A DNA stretch of 64,000 bases from Catonia carolina (Eukaryota > Arthropoda > Insecta > Hemiptera > Achilidae): contig JAQMRL010000008.1 of the NCBI GenBank assembly GCA_035578175.1, positions 93,298,541-93,362,540 of the forward strand, given 5' to 3'. The translations under genes and the position numbers were made by a program. Below the pieces are notes generated by a model. The model did no database searches and was not told the origin of the DNA. It saw only the letters and a list, made by a program, of their open reading frames with translations. Positions 45,676 to 57,445 of this stretch are shown here, in pieces (position 1 is the stretch's first letter; each line of letters opens with the position of its first letter).

Positions 45676-45868
45676 CGATACGTTCGAACGCGTAATTTTC
45701 CAGACCCTAGAATCAAACTTTTTAGCGTAGCTCGCGGCAAAGCGCAAGATCCCGAGTTTATTCCCGGCTAGGATCTGGAAAATTATTACACGTTCAAACC
45801 TACCTTTTCTTTAACAGAATAGTTGCTAATGACCAATATGTTGAAAGGACTTAGAAAGCAACTAAAAA
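45676..45868 (+). mobile_element. tRNA-derived SINE family D (D6) with inverted scrap
   Basis: The plus-strand part (about 45722-45868) has TAGCGTAGCTCGCGG, a decayed B box GAGTTTATTCCC and GGATCTGGAAAATTATTACA. The preceding 45676-45717 carries the same TTTTCCAGACCCTAG block in reverse, so the two form a small inverted repeat. Confidence 0.55.
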
Positions 45869-45923
45869 CAAATATTATTAAACTTTTCTCACGTAGGTAC
45901 ATTTGCTGAGCTCTGGACATTTG

Positions 45924-45952
45924 CTGGGCTCATTACGACAAAATGAGCCCAG
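45924..45952. other. Perfect 11 bp stem-loop
   Basis: CTGGGCTCATT and AATGAGCCCAG flank a 7 nt loop. The GC content of the stem is higher than its surroundings, so it is a stable hairpin. Function unknown. Confidence 0.7.
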
Positions 45953-46504
45953 AAAATGTGGTATGCTGCTCAAAAATGTGGTAGTTGGATCTGCTAACGT
46001 AAGGAAAATTAATTACTGCAAAATTACGCTCTACGGTGCATTTTACCGCAAATATGCACCTCACAAAAATTAGAGATAATTAAAAATCCTACAACTTTTA
46101 AATTTGACTTTTCCTTGTCAAACAGTAAGTCTGACACTGTTGGCAATTTTATGAACTCTTTAACTGTAAACTCAGCAACAAAATCAGTTCGTACAAAAAA
46201 TTGAAGATAAAAAGCGTGCAAACAGATACTTTCTGTGCAATATTTTTAGTCCAACGCATAGCTAGGCAGCGATTAGCAATTTTCAATGCTGGTTTTGTTT
46301 AACATAGTACAACAAAGATTACAACTATTCTGGAACCCGCATCAAGATTGGTTATAGACTAAACACAATGTAGTATATCCAGAACATTACAAAAAAACAT
46401 ACAGCCAGGTCTGTTTACTACAAACTTTTAAAATAAACAGCCTACATTCTCTTAAAATTGTCTCTCATAACTTTTATTTTTAATAAAATTTCAAAAAATG
46501 TACA
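45953..46504. other. No gene seen
   Basis: AT-rich unique sequence. Confidence 0.5.
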
Positions 46505-46930
46505 AATAAACAACAAAAATCCTAAAAACGATTAACAGTTCTCGAATAACAGAAAACAGGTTCAGACAGATCAAACAATCAAATATACTTTTCAATTGAA
46601 GACCTAGAAACCACAATATAAAGACAAAAATTTCTAGGACTGTGATCAGAATCGAGACAAAACAAACAAATATTCGACCAAATAATATAGAACCTCAAAA
46701 CACCAGACGGTACGAATAAACAACAAAAATCCTAAAACAGATTAACAGTCGTCGAATAACAGAAAAAGGTTCAGATACAGATAAAATAACGAAATATACT
46801 TTTAAATTGAAGACCTAGAAACCAAAATAAGAAGACTAAAATTTCTAGGCCTATGATCAGATTCGAGAAAAAACAGAAACAGATATTCGACCAAATAATA
46901 TGGAACCTCAAAACACCAGACGAATACGAT
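46505..46930. repeat. Two-copy tandem repeat, period about 210 bp
   Basis: Unit 1 (about 46505-46714) and unit 2 (about 46715-46930) both start AATAAACAACAAAAATCCTAA and contain GAAGACCTAGAAACCA and ATTCGACCAAATAATAT. The second unit runs on into a further 250 bp without repeat. Plus-strand frames show ETKIRRLKFLG-like and RGKYFFNKTE-like scraps, possibly from an old retroelement, but I cannot name it. Confidence 0.7.
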
Positions 46931-47202
46931 AAAGAAATAAGAAAACCAACCCAATGAACCAACATCAGGGGAAAATATTTCTTCAACAAAACCGAATAGA
47001 GGAAATAATGTAAAATAGGGAAGTTCCTGTGCATGCACAAAAACCACTGGTAGAAAATAGCCGAAGAACTAACAACTGATACTGGTGTGCTAGAACTAAT
47101 ATAAAAAAACATGGGAAAATCAAACAAAATAACCAAAAGCGCGATGATATTAGTTACGTGGTCTACTTGACTAATCCGCAAAAGAAAATAATAATTTTAA
47201 TA

Positions 47203-47980
47203 CAGTACAACCTGTCAAATTTGGACCTGTGATATCCGGACTCTCCCATATCCGGAAATATCTCCAAACAATTTTTTTAAATACTGCTTAGCGAAATTGT
47301 TAGGAATGTAAAAGTGAAAGTTGCAGCTGGAAATTGTTTTCGCGCGCGTTGAAGACGAGAGACAGTCAGATTAAAGAGCTTGTAAAAACCTGCCTGGATA
47401 TGAAGAAATCAATGATGATGAAGTCAAGAAGAGGTTAAGTGAAAATGAAATCAAAAAAATTACAGATGGTGACATCATAAAAATGGTGTGCAATAGCGAT
47501 AAAAAATCTCTGAACCCGTACAGGATGATAACAAGCTTATCATGAGTCACTCTGAGGCATTCAAGACCATCGAATGTCTTTTCAATTATGTTCAACAGCA
47601 AGACCAAACAAGTGAAACCGAGTGATGCCTTTAGGAAGGTTAAGAGATATGGTTTAAAAAACAAATCGTGAGTAGAGTGTGAAGCAGACGAATATCACAA
47701 ACTTTTTTCAAGTAGGTATATTAAGTACTAAAGTACGCGTACTGTAAGTAAAAATTTTTAACCAGTTTTACTTTTTGTATTTTAAAAAGTACAATGAACA
47801 AATACAAATGCTAAACCATTAGAAACGTACAAAATAACATTCAACAAAAAAAGTGTTAATTATTTCTGGTCATCAAGCGATTTTATAAATGACCTTGTGA
47901 TACCCATTTTTTTCATATCCATTTTTCCATATCCGGATCGGCCGGTTGCCATATTAGCCCGGATGTGACAGGTTGTACTG
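47203..47980 (+). mobile_element. pogo/Tigger-like element T4
   Basis: 778 bp with TIR CAGTACAACCTGTCA and its exact complement TGACAGGTTGTACTG at the right end, flanked by TA (47201-47202, 47981-47982). Internal sequence keeps a transposase C-terminal scrap. Confidence 0.9.
47378..47625 (+). pseudogene. Tigger-like transposase C-terminus in T4
   Basis: The frame reads LPGYEEINDDEVKKRLSENE then IKKITDGDIIKMVCNSDKKS. After one frameshift near 47520 it continues DDDNKLIMSHSEAFKTIECL, then FNYVQQQDQTSETE-stop. This is the acidic C-terminal segment of Tigger proteins (DEV..WL, TDxEIVxxV, AxxxLExxLxYxEQQ). The catalytic domain is deleted, so T4 is non-autonomous. Confidence 0.8.
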
Positions 47981-47982
47981 TA

Positions 47983-48747
47983 TTCATCAAACGTAAATAG
48001 AAATATATATATAAAAAATATTAACAATCGAATAACAACAATATTGTACCAACGTTAAATTCCCAAGAGTTTTTTTAAATTGCATTTTTATCACCGGCAA
48101 AAATCACCTAAAATTAAAAATAAATTCACATAGGCTTTGCAATAACTGAGCACAAACCTTAAAAAGTCGATTGTTTAATAGCTTGATTTCAAAACTCTGT
48201 TTACATCCCACTCTACAACAGATCTGTTGTGCAATGCAATAATTTTTTTCATAGTTACGTTAGCTTTTTTAATCATAAAAAGTTAACAAAACCTTTTGCA
48301 CATTAAAATATTTATAACCGAAAACATTGACTTAGAAAATGAATGTTTATTTTTATGTACATGATTTTGTATTGTACGCATTTCTTTTTTTACAAAAAAA
48401 AGATCCAATAATCCGAAAAAGGTTATCGCAGCGGGTTATTTTGTAATTTACTCATGAAATATACAGAGAAAATAGGGTAATATTTTTATTTTTGTTTTTA
48501 ATTATTGGCTGGATGATGACACATTTGATTTATCAAAATGTAAATAATTAATTACTGTTAACAATATAGTTAACTACAACAAATTTAACTATTTAATCAT
48601 AATCATGAGCAGGTACGATGGTTTCTGCTTTTTCTGTTTTCTGCCAACATCTTAATTTCTTGATAATTAAAAATTAATTTAGTTCAATGAAAAATACAAA
48701 AACTTATTGATTAATGCCAAAGACGACTTGAAATGTACCCAAATCAT
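47983..48747. other. No gene seen
   Basis: AT-rich, no recognised family. Confidence 0.5.
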
Positions 48748-48984
48748 TTGTTTGTTCAATTCATAACAATAAGCAACCTGAAAACCCAACGAGATGAGAA
48801 TGACTTGTAAATGAGGTGCAGTCTTGTACAGATCTAAACCGACCATTCCCGAGAGGAGTGGTTAATTGAACCCCAACCATCAAAGTAACTACTGTCTAGT
48901 ATTCAAATCTGTATAAAAGTAAATACGTTTACTAGGATTTGAACCAGAACCTTCGTCTCCGAAAATCAGCTGTTAAACAGCTGA
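48748..48984 (-). repeat. SINE family B, head-truncated (B9)
   Basis: Contains the 3' body and B box (GGATTTGAACC on the plus strand) and stops in the AGCTGTTAAACAGCTG palindrome, so the A box half is missing. Confidence 0.8.
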
Positions 48985-49051
48985 TATATCCTAATTAACC
49001 CGAATTTTTTCACGTGTAATAAAAGAACGAAAATCGACTCATTTTTAATGC

Positions 49052-49379
49052 ACCCACCGGGTTGGTCTAGAGGTAAAGTCGTCGCCGCAAGTCAGCTGTT
49101 CAACAGCTGATTTTCGGAGGCGAAGGTTCATGGTTCAAATCCTAGTAAAGGTAGTTACTTTTATACGGATTTGAATACTAAACAGTGGTTACCGGTGTAC
49201 TTTGATGGTTGGGGTTCAATTAACCATACTCACTCAGGAACGGTCGGCCTGGGTCTGTAAAAGACTACATCTCATTTACACATACATATCATCCTCATCT
49301 CATTGGGTCTTGGGGTTGCTTATTGTTCTAAATTGAACAGACTGCAATGTACACAAATTAGGAATAATAAAAAGAAACA
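49052..49379 (+). mobile_element. tRNA-derived SINE family B, full length (B10)
   Basis: A and B boxes intact; flanked by TTTAATGC (49044-49051 and 49380-49387). Opposite in orientation to B9, 70 bp away. Confidence 0.9.
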
Positions 49380-49387
49380 TTTAATGC

Positions 49388-49847
49388 GAAAGAATAAATT
49401 CGGTTCTTATTAAGTTACAGATTATAAGTAGATTACTGTACTTAAAAATATGAGTTTTATTTCATTATTCTATTTTTATCACTGTGTTATTTAGACTATA
49501 TTTTTACAACGCTATGCTATTACGTAATGAACAAAATAGCTTTCTTACTTACATACCTTATGTCTTAGTCACTTAACGTAAAAAAAAATAGTAATTGTGG
49601 TTTGGATTTGTTCAGTAAAAATGTCTTCCTTCCTCTTATTGTGTAACTCAATTTTCGAGTCCTTCTTGAAACCAAACCATCACTGGATTCCATCACTGGA
49701 TTTTCGGCAATAATAAATCGCTCAATTCCTTTGTCATTTTCACAACTTTTTGTTTTCAAAATTTCCTCTTCTTCACTTCACCACTGTTTTGTACATTTCT
49801 ATTATCCATCATCAACAGATATCGCGAGTCACTAAATTCAGTATTAA
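49388..49847. other. No gene seen
   Basis: AT-rich; a minus-strand 64-codon frame (49565-49759, MKTKSCENDKGIERF...) is charged and soluble but unrecognised. It lies just outside T5. Confidence 0.45.
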
Positions 49848-50168
49848 AGTACAACCCCGGTTAACCGGACTAATGTGAACGGACTCCAATCCGGATAAGA
49901 CGGAATGTTGTAAAAAAAATGTTACAGACATAAACATAAGAAGTTTAATCTTCTAACATATAAATGTATTATTTCAAAATAAACTTACAGTAATAATACA
50001 TAGACTACTAACAAAATTTTGATATGTAACCATATGTAATATAATAATGTACGTAATAATGTAATCAGTAATAATAAACCATAAATTAACTTGATAAAAA
50101 AAACAATAGAACACACTCAAGTATATATACGATGTATGTACTAACACAATGATTATTTTTTAAAGAAA

Positions 50169-50294
50169 TCATAAATTTTGGTCTGTTTTGACGTTTCTTT
50201 TCTTAGCTGTTATGTTTCGCCAGCTTTTCAGTTGTAAAATATCGGATGGGGTTGCTTCGTCACTCTTTTCAACAAATTTCATTGAATCATCGGT
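50169..50294 (-). pseudogene. Tigger-like transposase C-terminus in T5
   Basis: Forty-one codons read DDSMKFVEKSDEATPSDILQ then LKSWRNITAKKRN to a TGA. The W+xITAxx block is typical of the Tigger C-terminal region. It was broken upstream by stops and lost the catalytic core. Confidence 0.65.
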
Positions 50295-50399
50295 TCATCG
50301 AAAACACAATCAAAAACTGCTTTACGGACTCATATCTACATTTAAAAAACTCTATTAGAAAATGGTTTTGCAACGCATTACAATGCAAACATACTTTAA

Positions 50400-51225
50400 C
50401 CCTTCATAGGTCTTTGGTCTGCCCATAACAGACAGGTGGAGTGTCAAATTATTTACACTCAATCTGTTTGTTGCAGGGCTAAAATAAATAGTTCTGTTTC
50501 TTATCACATGGTCAGCCAATTGAATGACTGAATCATTTAAGAACAGAAGAGGTAGAGGTGTAAAAGACACTAATCAGAGTTATCTTCTCTGAAAGTAATG
50601 AATTTCATTATACAGCCAGACCCTGTGGTGAATGAAGTGAAGGTGTCATTTGCAGAGTGGAAAATATGTGCTTTTCAGAGGGCCCGGCATGCTGATAAGC
50701 GTACTTTTCCACTCAGTGAGGAAGGCAATGGTAAACCACCTCACTCCTCGTTTTACTTAGTAAAACCTCTACAGGTTCAAACCAGCCTTTTGGCTGATGA
50801 CCTAAACAACAACAGGTCTTTGGTAAGTATACTTACCATTGGCAATAAGGTCTATTTTTTAAAGAATAAGCTATGCAGTTGAACCCTATTGAAATTGTAT
50901 GGTTTTATAGATGTTCTGTGGTAAGTAGGTTATCCACATTTTGAAATTAGTGCGCAGCGACCATTTGCTTCATGAGATACACGAATGTGTACGGATTCAT
51001 ACCACCGTAAGCAACTGTGTTGTTATGTTGTTACTTCTGTACAGTGCTTAGAAAATTCGAGTTTTTTACGGGAAAGCAAGCATTCATGCTAATATAAAGT
51101 GGAGATAAGTTATTCTACACATTTTTTTATATAGGATTACAACTTGTTTTAATAAGCATTCTTACCTCTAAACATTATGTGATTCCCATTTCAATAAACG
51201 TTCCTTGATAAGTATACTTACAGGG
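50400..51225 (+). mobile_element. piggyBac-like MITE (P2), interrupted by A9
   Basis: Flanked by TTAA (50396-50399 and 51226-51229). Ends CCCTTCATAGGTC and, in reverse, CCCTGTAAGTATACTTA. GTAAGTATACTTAC, a perfect palindrome, lies near the left end. It is the inverse-orientation sister of P1. About 420 bp without A9. Confidence 0.82.
50419..50813 (+). mobile_element. SINE-like family A, full length, nested in P2 (A9)
   Basis: 395 bp, flanked by the perfect duplication AGGTCTTTGGT (50408-50418 and 50814-50824). The family frame is fully open (MNFIIQPDPVVNEVKVSFAE...). Among the least changed copies here. Confidence 0.93.
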
Positions 51226-51239
51226 TTAAACATAAAAAA

Positions 51240-52381
<1,142 letters not shown>

Positions 52382-52867
52382 AAAAAAGAAATATCTTACT
52401 GTTCTGGCAATAAAAATACATTACTCAAGTCCCTATAAAACAAAATTTAACATTTTACAGCAGATATTTTTCCCTGTAGTACTGCCCAATACAGAGTTAA
52501 ATACAGTTATAAATAATTAATACTGTATTGTACATTAACATTTATTTGTGTGTACAATATTCATGTACTGTACTATTTATTGTGGAAAAACGGAATAGAT
52601 CCGTTATTTTTCTTATTTTCTAAAAATGATACACATATGTAGTACAATTTTCTGATCCGGTTAATCGAGGTTTAACTATTTGTTAAAATAAGTTCTTTTA
52701 CTATTACAAATTTCAAATGCGTTTACTTATAACAGGAAGTTTGACTGTAAAATAAAACTTTTACTATCCATATTAAATTAAGTACTAAAGAAGACCTATT
52801 TTAATATGTTTTACAAAATGTGATAATGAACTAGCACAAGTAGAACATGCCGCATATTCAGTAATAT

Positions 52868-53636
52868 TGTGACAACATCGAAGAAAAGGATGTTCGCGAA
52901 GGTTCTAGTGTTTTCATGAAATGGTACAAAGTAGATAATAGAGTGAAATAGTAACAATAAGAAATAATAGGACAAAAGTAACAATAACACAATAGTAACA
53001 ATACAAGTACGCCTGTTTATAAAAGGGTATTGTGCACAACTATTATGAAAGAAAGGGTCGACCTGTAAAACTTCCCATTAACAAAAGACCTATTGTTGAC
53101 TTGTTTACAATGGATTTTTCTAGCATTCACTTATAAAGGGTTATTTTTTGTACTTTATCATTCGCATGGAGTTTCTCTGCTTTTTCTGGAATGATCTTTT
53201 TAAATGAGTATAAAAAGAGACCCCCGAGCGCGGTTAGTAGTCAGTATTTGTTTGATCTTTGACGAGTGGCCGTCGGACGCTGTGCAGAGCGCGTTCCGAG
53301 CATTGTGTTAGTCAGCGATTGTTATACCGTCTTTGTGTGAGTGTGTATTGTGTAAAGTTAATGAGCAGTTTTTGTGTATTCAGTTTCATTTTGTATGTGT
53401 AATCTTATAAAAGTGATTGTAAGTAGTGCTAAGTAAATTATTAAGTTATTTATTGTTTATTATTTATTTTATTATTTTTATTTTTATTAGTTATTTATTG
53501 TAATAAGTCATTTTAATTAGTTTATTATTTATTTTGTAAACCTTCAAGTGTAATAACTATTTGTAATTGTAAACTTTAGTGTATTAATTATTTAATAACC
53601 TAGATCCCAAAACGGACCTTAGCAATAAGTGTCACA
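52868..53636 (+). mobile_element. Solo LTR of an LTR retrotransposon
   Basis: A 769 bp sequence starts TGTGACA and ends TGTCACA, flanked by ATAT on both sides (52864-52867 and 53637-53640). A TATA box TATAAAAAG (53209-53217) is followed 24 bp later by TCAGTA (53241-53246), the arthropod initiator consensus. No internal retroviral-like region is attached, so it is a recombination-derived solo LTR. A related copy is at 56075-56620. Confidence 0.85.
53209..53246 (+). promoter_or_regulatory. LTR core promoter (TATA plus initiator)
   Basis: TATAAAAAG and TCAGTA about 30 bp apart inside the solo LTR, the usual layout for a pol II LTR promoter. Whether it is active is unknown. Confidence 0.6.
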
Positions 53637-53884
53637 ATATGTTTCTAATTCATTTAAACACATAATGTTTCACTGAAATCGCCTAAAAAAATTACGCGTA
53701 AATTGGAGAGTCTACGGTATAACAACTGAACAGATATTCAAAATATTAAATAAATACTCGTACATTCTAAACTCATAAGAAAAAAAATACTAAATATTAA
53801 TATGGATTCTACTGCTATGATGGTACCTAATAACTTAAATAAGTATAAACTGAAATATATGAATTGAAACTATAGGTAAAGTTG

Positions 53885-54277
53885 TTGTTGTTTAGGTCAA
53901 CAGCCGAAAGGCTGGTTTGAACCTCTAGAGGGTTTACTAAGTAAAACGAGGAGTGAGGTGGTTTACCATTGCCTTCCTCACTGAGTGGAAAAGTACGCTT
54001 ATCAGCATGCCGGGCCCTCTGAAAAGCACATATTTTCCACTCTGTAAATGACACCTTCACTTCATTCACCACAGGGTCTGGCTGTACAATGAAATTCATT
54101 ACTTACAGAGAAGATAACTCTGATTAGTGTCTTTTACACCTCTACCTCTTCTGTTCTTAAATGATTCAGTCATTTAATTGGCTGACCATGTGATAAGAAA
54201 CAGAACTATTTATTTTAGCCCTGCAACAAACAGATTGAGTGTAAATAAGTTGACACTCCACCTGTCTGTTATGGGCA
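53885..54277 (-). mobile_element. SINE-like family A, full length (A10)
   Basis: Flanked by ATAGGTAAAGT and ATAGCTAAAGT (one mismatch). The family frame is open (MNFIVQPDPVVNEVKVSFTE...). A young copy. Confidence 0.9.
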
Positions 54278-54287
54278 AATAGCTAAA

Positions 54288-55469
54288 GTGTCAAAAAATT
54301 TAATAATGTTTTGATCGGTAAATTTTAAAATTTCAGTAAATATTTACAAAATATATTTATTTGCAAACGTTGTAAAATTTGAACAACTCAAACGAGTTGA
54401 GAAATAATTTCAATCATTGTTCAAATAATAGAGAAATATACGATACTACCACTTTACAGCTTCATTAAAAATATTAACAATTTTTAACAAACCATTTTTA
54501 TTTATATTTTTGTACAAATGTATTCAAAAAGAATTGAAATATAGATAGATTTTATCAATGAACAAATTCAGTCGGGCAATTAAAATAAAATTATCAAAAT
54601 AAACATCCTCTTTGAATATTTACACATAAAAAGGTATATTTATTATTAAAAAAAAAAACGAGTACAATCTAAAAACTTTGATGTTGCGTCCGCATTTGAA
54701 ATTTCAAATAAATATATACTGAGCACTTATAAATCGTAGTGAACGTTCAAATGCATAAGAAAATAAAGTTACAGAACAAAATTTTAATGCACTCTTACAA
54801 TAAATAATGCATTTCGATTTAAAATCTTGAATAAACAGTGCATAGTTATTTCTTAGAAACACAATTTTCTGATCTAGGCAATAAAGAATACTATACTCAA
54901 AGGATTTCGCAGATTCTTTGAATTGGTTTATACATATCCACTTGTTCCCAAATCTAATTTATTGGACAATAATACAATCGATACAACGATTGAAACACAA
55001 ATCTCACTTCGAGATCAATAAAAAAGTTTTTGTGAAAAAGAACAAACGCATTTCCTCAGTGATACCACTCTTCTTATTAAGTGTTTTTTCATTTCTTTTA
55101 CTTTGTACGAACATCAACTTAAAAAGAATTTCTTCAAAATGGCCCGCAGGCAAGTCCAAAAAGACTTTTTCCGTCCTTTACTTGTTTGAAAACTCATCCT
55201 TTAACAAAACCGGGTGAAATAAATTTTCACGGCAAATTGGTTTTATAGTCTAAAAGATTTATCGTTCCTTCAAACAAAGTTATCCTTAATTGTATCCTTT
55301 GTTCCTAATACCCTCAAGTAATTTTTCACTAAAAATAATTAGCACAGTACGAGGCAAAATGATAATTCCGTATTACTAGAAATACTTATGAATACTTTCT
55401 TACGGTTTTAAAGAATCAGTACCGGATTACCCAGCTTTATTCGGTTGCAAATTATATGATCGATTTCCG
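54288..55469. other. No gene seen
   Basis: AT-rich. A plus-strand 99-codon frame at 54918-55217 includes a hydrophobic stretch VIPLFLLSVFSFLLLCTNI, but it has no recognisable domain and no splice context I can defend. Confidence 0.45.
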
Positions 55470-56070
55470 AAAATTTAGATACGAATACGGGACCTGACAC
55501 CAAAATTTTCATCAAAATCGGTCAACCAAAAGTAGTTGTTTATTCGTCCGACTTTTGACTGTTTTCCTGTTGTTGTTTAGGTCAACAGCCGAAAGGCTGG
55601 TTTGAACCTGTAGAGGTTGTACTAAGTAAAACGAGTAGTGAGGTTGTTTACAATTGCCTTCCTCACTGAGTGGGAAAGTAAGCTTATCAGCATGCCAGGC
55701 CCTCTAAACATCTTCTACTTTCCACCCTGGAAATGACACCTTCACTTCATTCACCACAGGGTCTGGCTGTATAATGAAATTTATTACTCTCAGTTAAGAT
55801 AACTCTGACTTGTGTCTTTTACACCTTTGCCTCTTCTTTTCTTAAATGATTCAGTCATTAAATTGGCTGACCATGTGATAAGAAACAGAACTATTTATTT
55901 TAGCCCTGCAACTACTTTTTTGCTATTTTCTCAAAAACGGCTCTTATGATTTTTTAAAAATCCCCTAACGTACTAACTTTTTAATGCTCTACAAGATACA
56001 GTAGGTGCCATGTTCGCTGAAATATTTGGGGCGACTGTACTCTCGTAGAAAAAAAAGGTTTATTTAAGAA
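55470..56070 (-). mobile_element. Family E fragment (E14), interrupted by A11
   Basis: Middle part of E in reverse (ATCAAAATCGGTCAACC, then CTCAAAAACGG and CTACAAGATACAGTAGG). Both termini are missing. It abuts the truncated LTR at 56075. Confidence 0.75.
55570..55911 (-). mobile_element. SINE-like family A, 5'-truncated copy in E14 (A11)
   Basis: The (AAC)n end is intact, but the copy stops at the GCAGGGCTAAA block instead of the usual 5' end. A degraded duplication of about 15 bp (ACTTTTGACTGTTTT and ACTTTTTTGCTATTTT) flanks it. The 5' truncation is what target-primed reverse transcription predicts. Confidence 0.82.
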
Positions 56071-56074
56071 TGCT

Positions 56075-56144
56075 GACGGGTTTACGAAGAGTGACTGTCG
56101 GGCGTTATATCAGGTTAACGGTTCCGAGGTATTGTTATACTGTC

Positions 56145-56186
<42 letters not shown>

Positions 56187-56620
56187 GTGTAAAGTTATTG
56201 TGTATCTGTATTAAATTTAGTTTTGTGTATTCAGTTTTCATTTTGTATGTGTATTCTATAAAATTGATTGTAAGTAGTGCTAAGTAAATTATTAAGTTTA
56301 TTATTTATTTTAAGTGAATTATTAAGTCATTTATTGTATTACTTCATGATAATAAGTTTAATTATTTATTTTGTAAATATTTTAGTGTAATAAATATTTG
56401 TAATTGTAAACTTTAGCGTGTTAATTATTTAATTACCTAGATCTCGCGGTCTTGGGTTCGAATCCCACTCGGGCTTGGCATTTTTTCATACGTTACAAAA
56501 AATTCATTTCATCCTTCACCGTCTGCATTAGCAGCGATTTGCAAAACAGTCGGACGTTAAAAAAAAAAAAAAAAAAAAAAAAAATAGATCTCGAAACGGA
56601 CCTTAGCGATAAGTGTCACA
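56075..56620 (+). mobile_element. LTR copy, 5' truncated, with SINE C4 inside
   Basis: Matches 53260-53636 from the GAGTG(G/A)C(C/T)GTCGG block to the TGTCACA end, with a (TG)n expansion at 56152-56184. The U3 and TATA are lost. Confidence 0.82.
56447..56584 (+). mobile_element. SINE family C, 5'-truncated copy in the LTR (C4)
   Basis: Begins at the GGTCTTGGGTTCGAATCC B box, lacks the A box and head, and ends CAGTCGGACGTT plus ~27 A. A perfect TAGATCTCG duplication flanks it (56438-56446 and 56585-56593). The insertion is later than the LTR. Confidence 0.9.
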
Positions 56621-56655
56621 ATACATATCACCTATATGTTTAATAGACTGTTAAT

Positions 56656-56822
56656 TTTTTTTACGTCTGACTGTTTTGCGATTGCTGCTGAAGCAGACGG
56701 TAAGAAGGATAATATAGATGAACCAGTGTGATAAAAAAATGCCAGACCTGACCTAGAATCGAACACGGGACCCCGCCGTAGAAGCCACTAGCGTTAACGC
56801 TACTGGTTAACGTAGTACGAAT
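56656..56822 (-). mobile_element. tRNA-derived SINE family D with family C tail (D7)
   Basis: On the minus strand the D head and B box (GTGTTCGATTCTAGG) are followed by GTCAGGTCTGGCATTTTTTT and then the CCGTCTGC...CAGTCAGACGT tail found in C3 and C4. Confidence 0.72.
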
Positions 56823-56864
56823 TTAATTATGTTAAATTCGTAATTAGTACAAATTTAACATAAT

Positions 56865-57215
56865 TAAATTTCGAAAAATTTGCATGAAACTAATTTTTTC
56901 CTTTACTATTCATAAAAGGCAAGAGAAATTAATAATAATTATAGTTGACCATTTCTACTTTCTCTTGCCCTATATGAATATACAAGGAAGGAACGTATTG
57001 TTTTCATGTAGATTTTTCGAAATCCAGTTTTCACTAGATTATAAGCGTTTTCAGGCCCCCTGAACCACCCCCCCCCCCCAAAAAAACATGTTTTTAGTAA
57101 TTGGTCTGTGTGTAAAAAAGTATTGCAATGACGGTATAAAGTACAAAGTTAAAACTTGGAACTTGAAGTTAGAAACTACTACGGGATCTGACACAAACAT
57201 TTACATCAAAATTGG
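56865..57215. mobile_element. Two E 3' ends facing each other (compound E15a)
   Basis: A plus-strand E 3' end (to about 56930, GGCAAGAGAAATTA) is separated by ~26 bp of AATTATAGTTGACCATTTCT from a minus-strand E 3' end starting ACTTTCTCTTGCC (56959). The latter runs to about 57215. The same junction recurs at 58455-58490. Confidence 0.72.
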
Positions 57216-57445
57216 TAATTTCAATTCTTAACTGAAATTGTTAATTGTCTTAATGGAAATTCTTAACTGTCCCTAAATTGAACAAGGAAACTAGACTGTA
57301 GTATAAATTTTTTATTGAAATGTTATATCCATATTTGGGTAGTAAAAATGTATTTGTTTTCTATCGATAGTGGTTCGGATGACTGATGTTCGGATAATTG
57401 ACGCTCTTGTGTATTCAATATTTGATACAACTTTTTTTGTTTCAG

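Noticed and set aside
50598..50882. Frame beginning MNFIIQPDPVVNEVK as a host gene (also 277-531, 3330-3665, 29006-29212, 53827-54099, 59184-59408)
   Set aside because: Each lies inside a family A insertion with target-site duplications, so they are repeat-borne and not separate genes.
54918..55217. 99-codon frame with a hydrophobic segment as an upstream exon of the GPCR
   Set aside because: No GPCR motif, no convincing splice sites, and the composition fits AT-rich chance frames.
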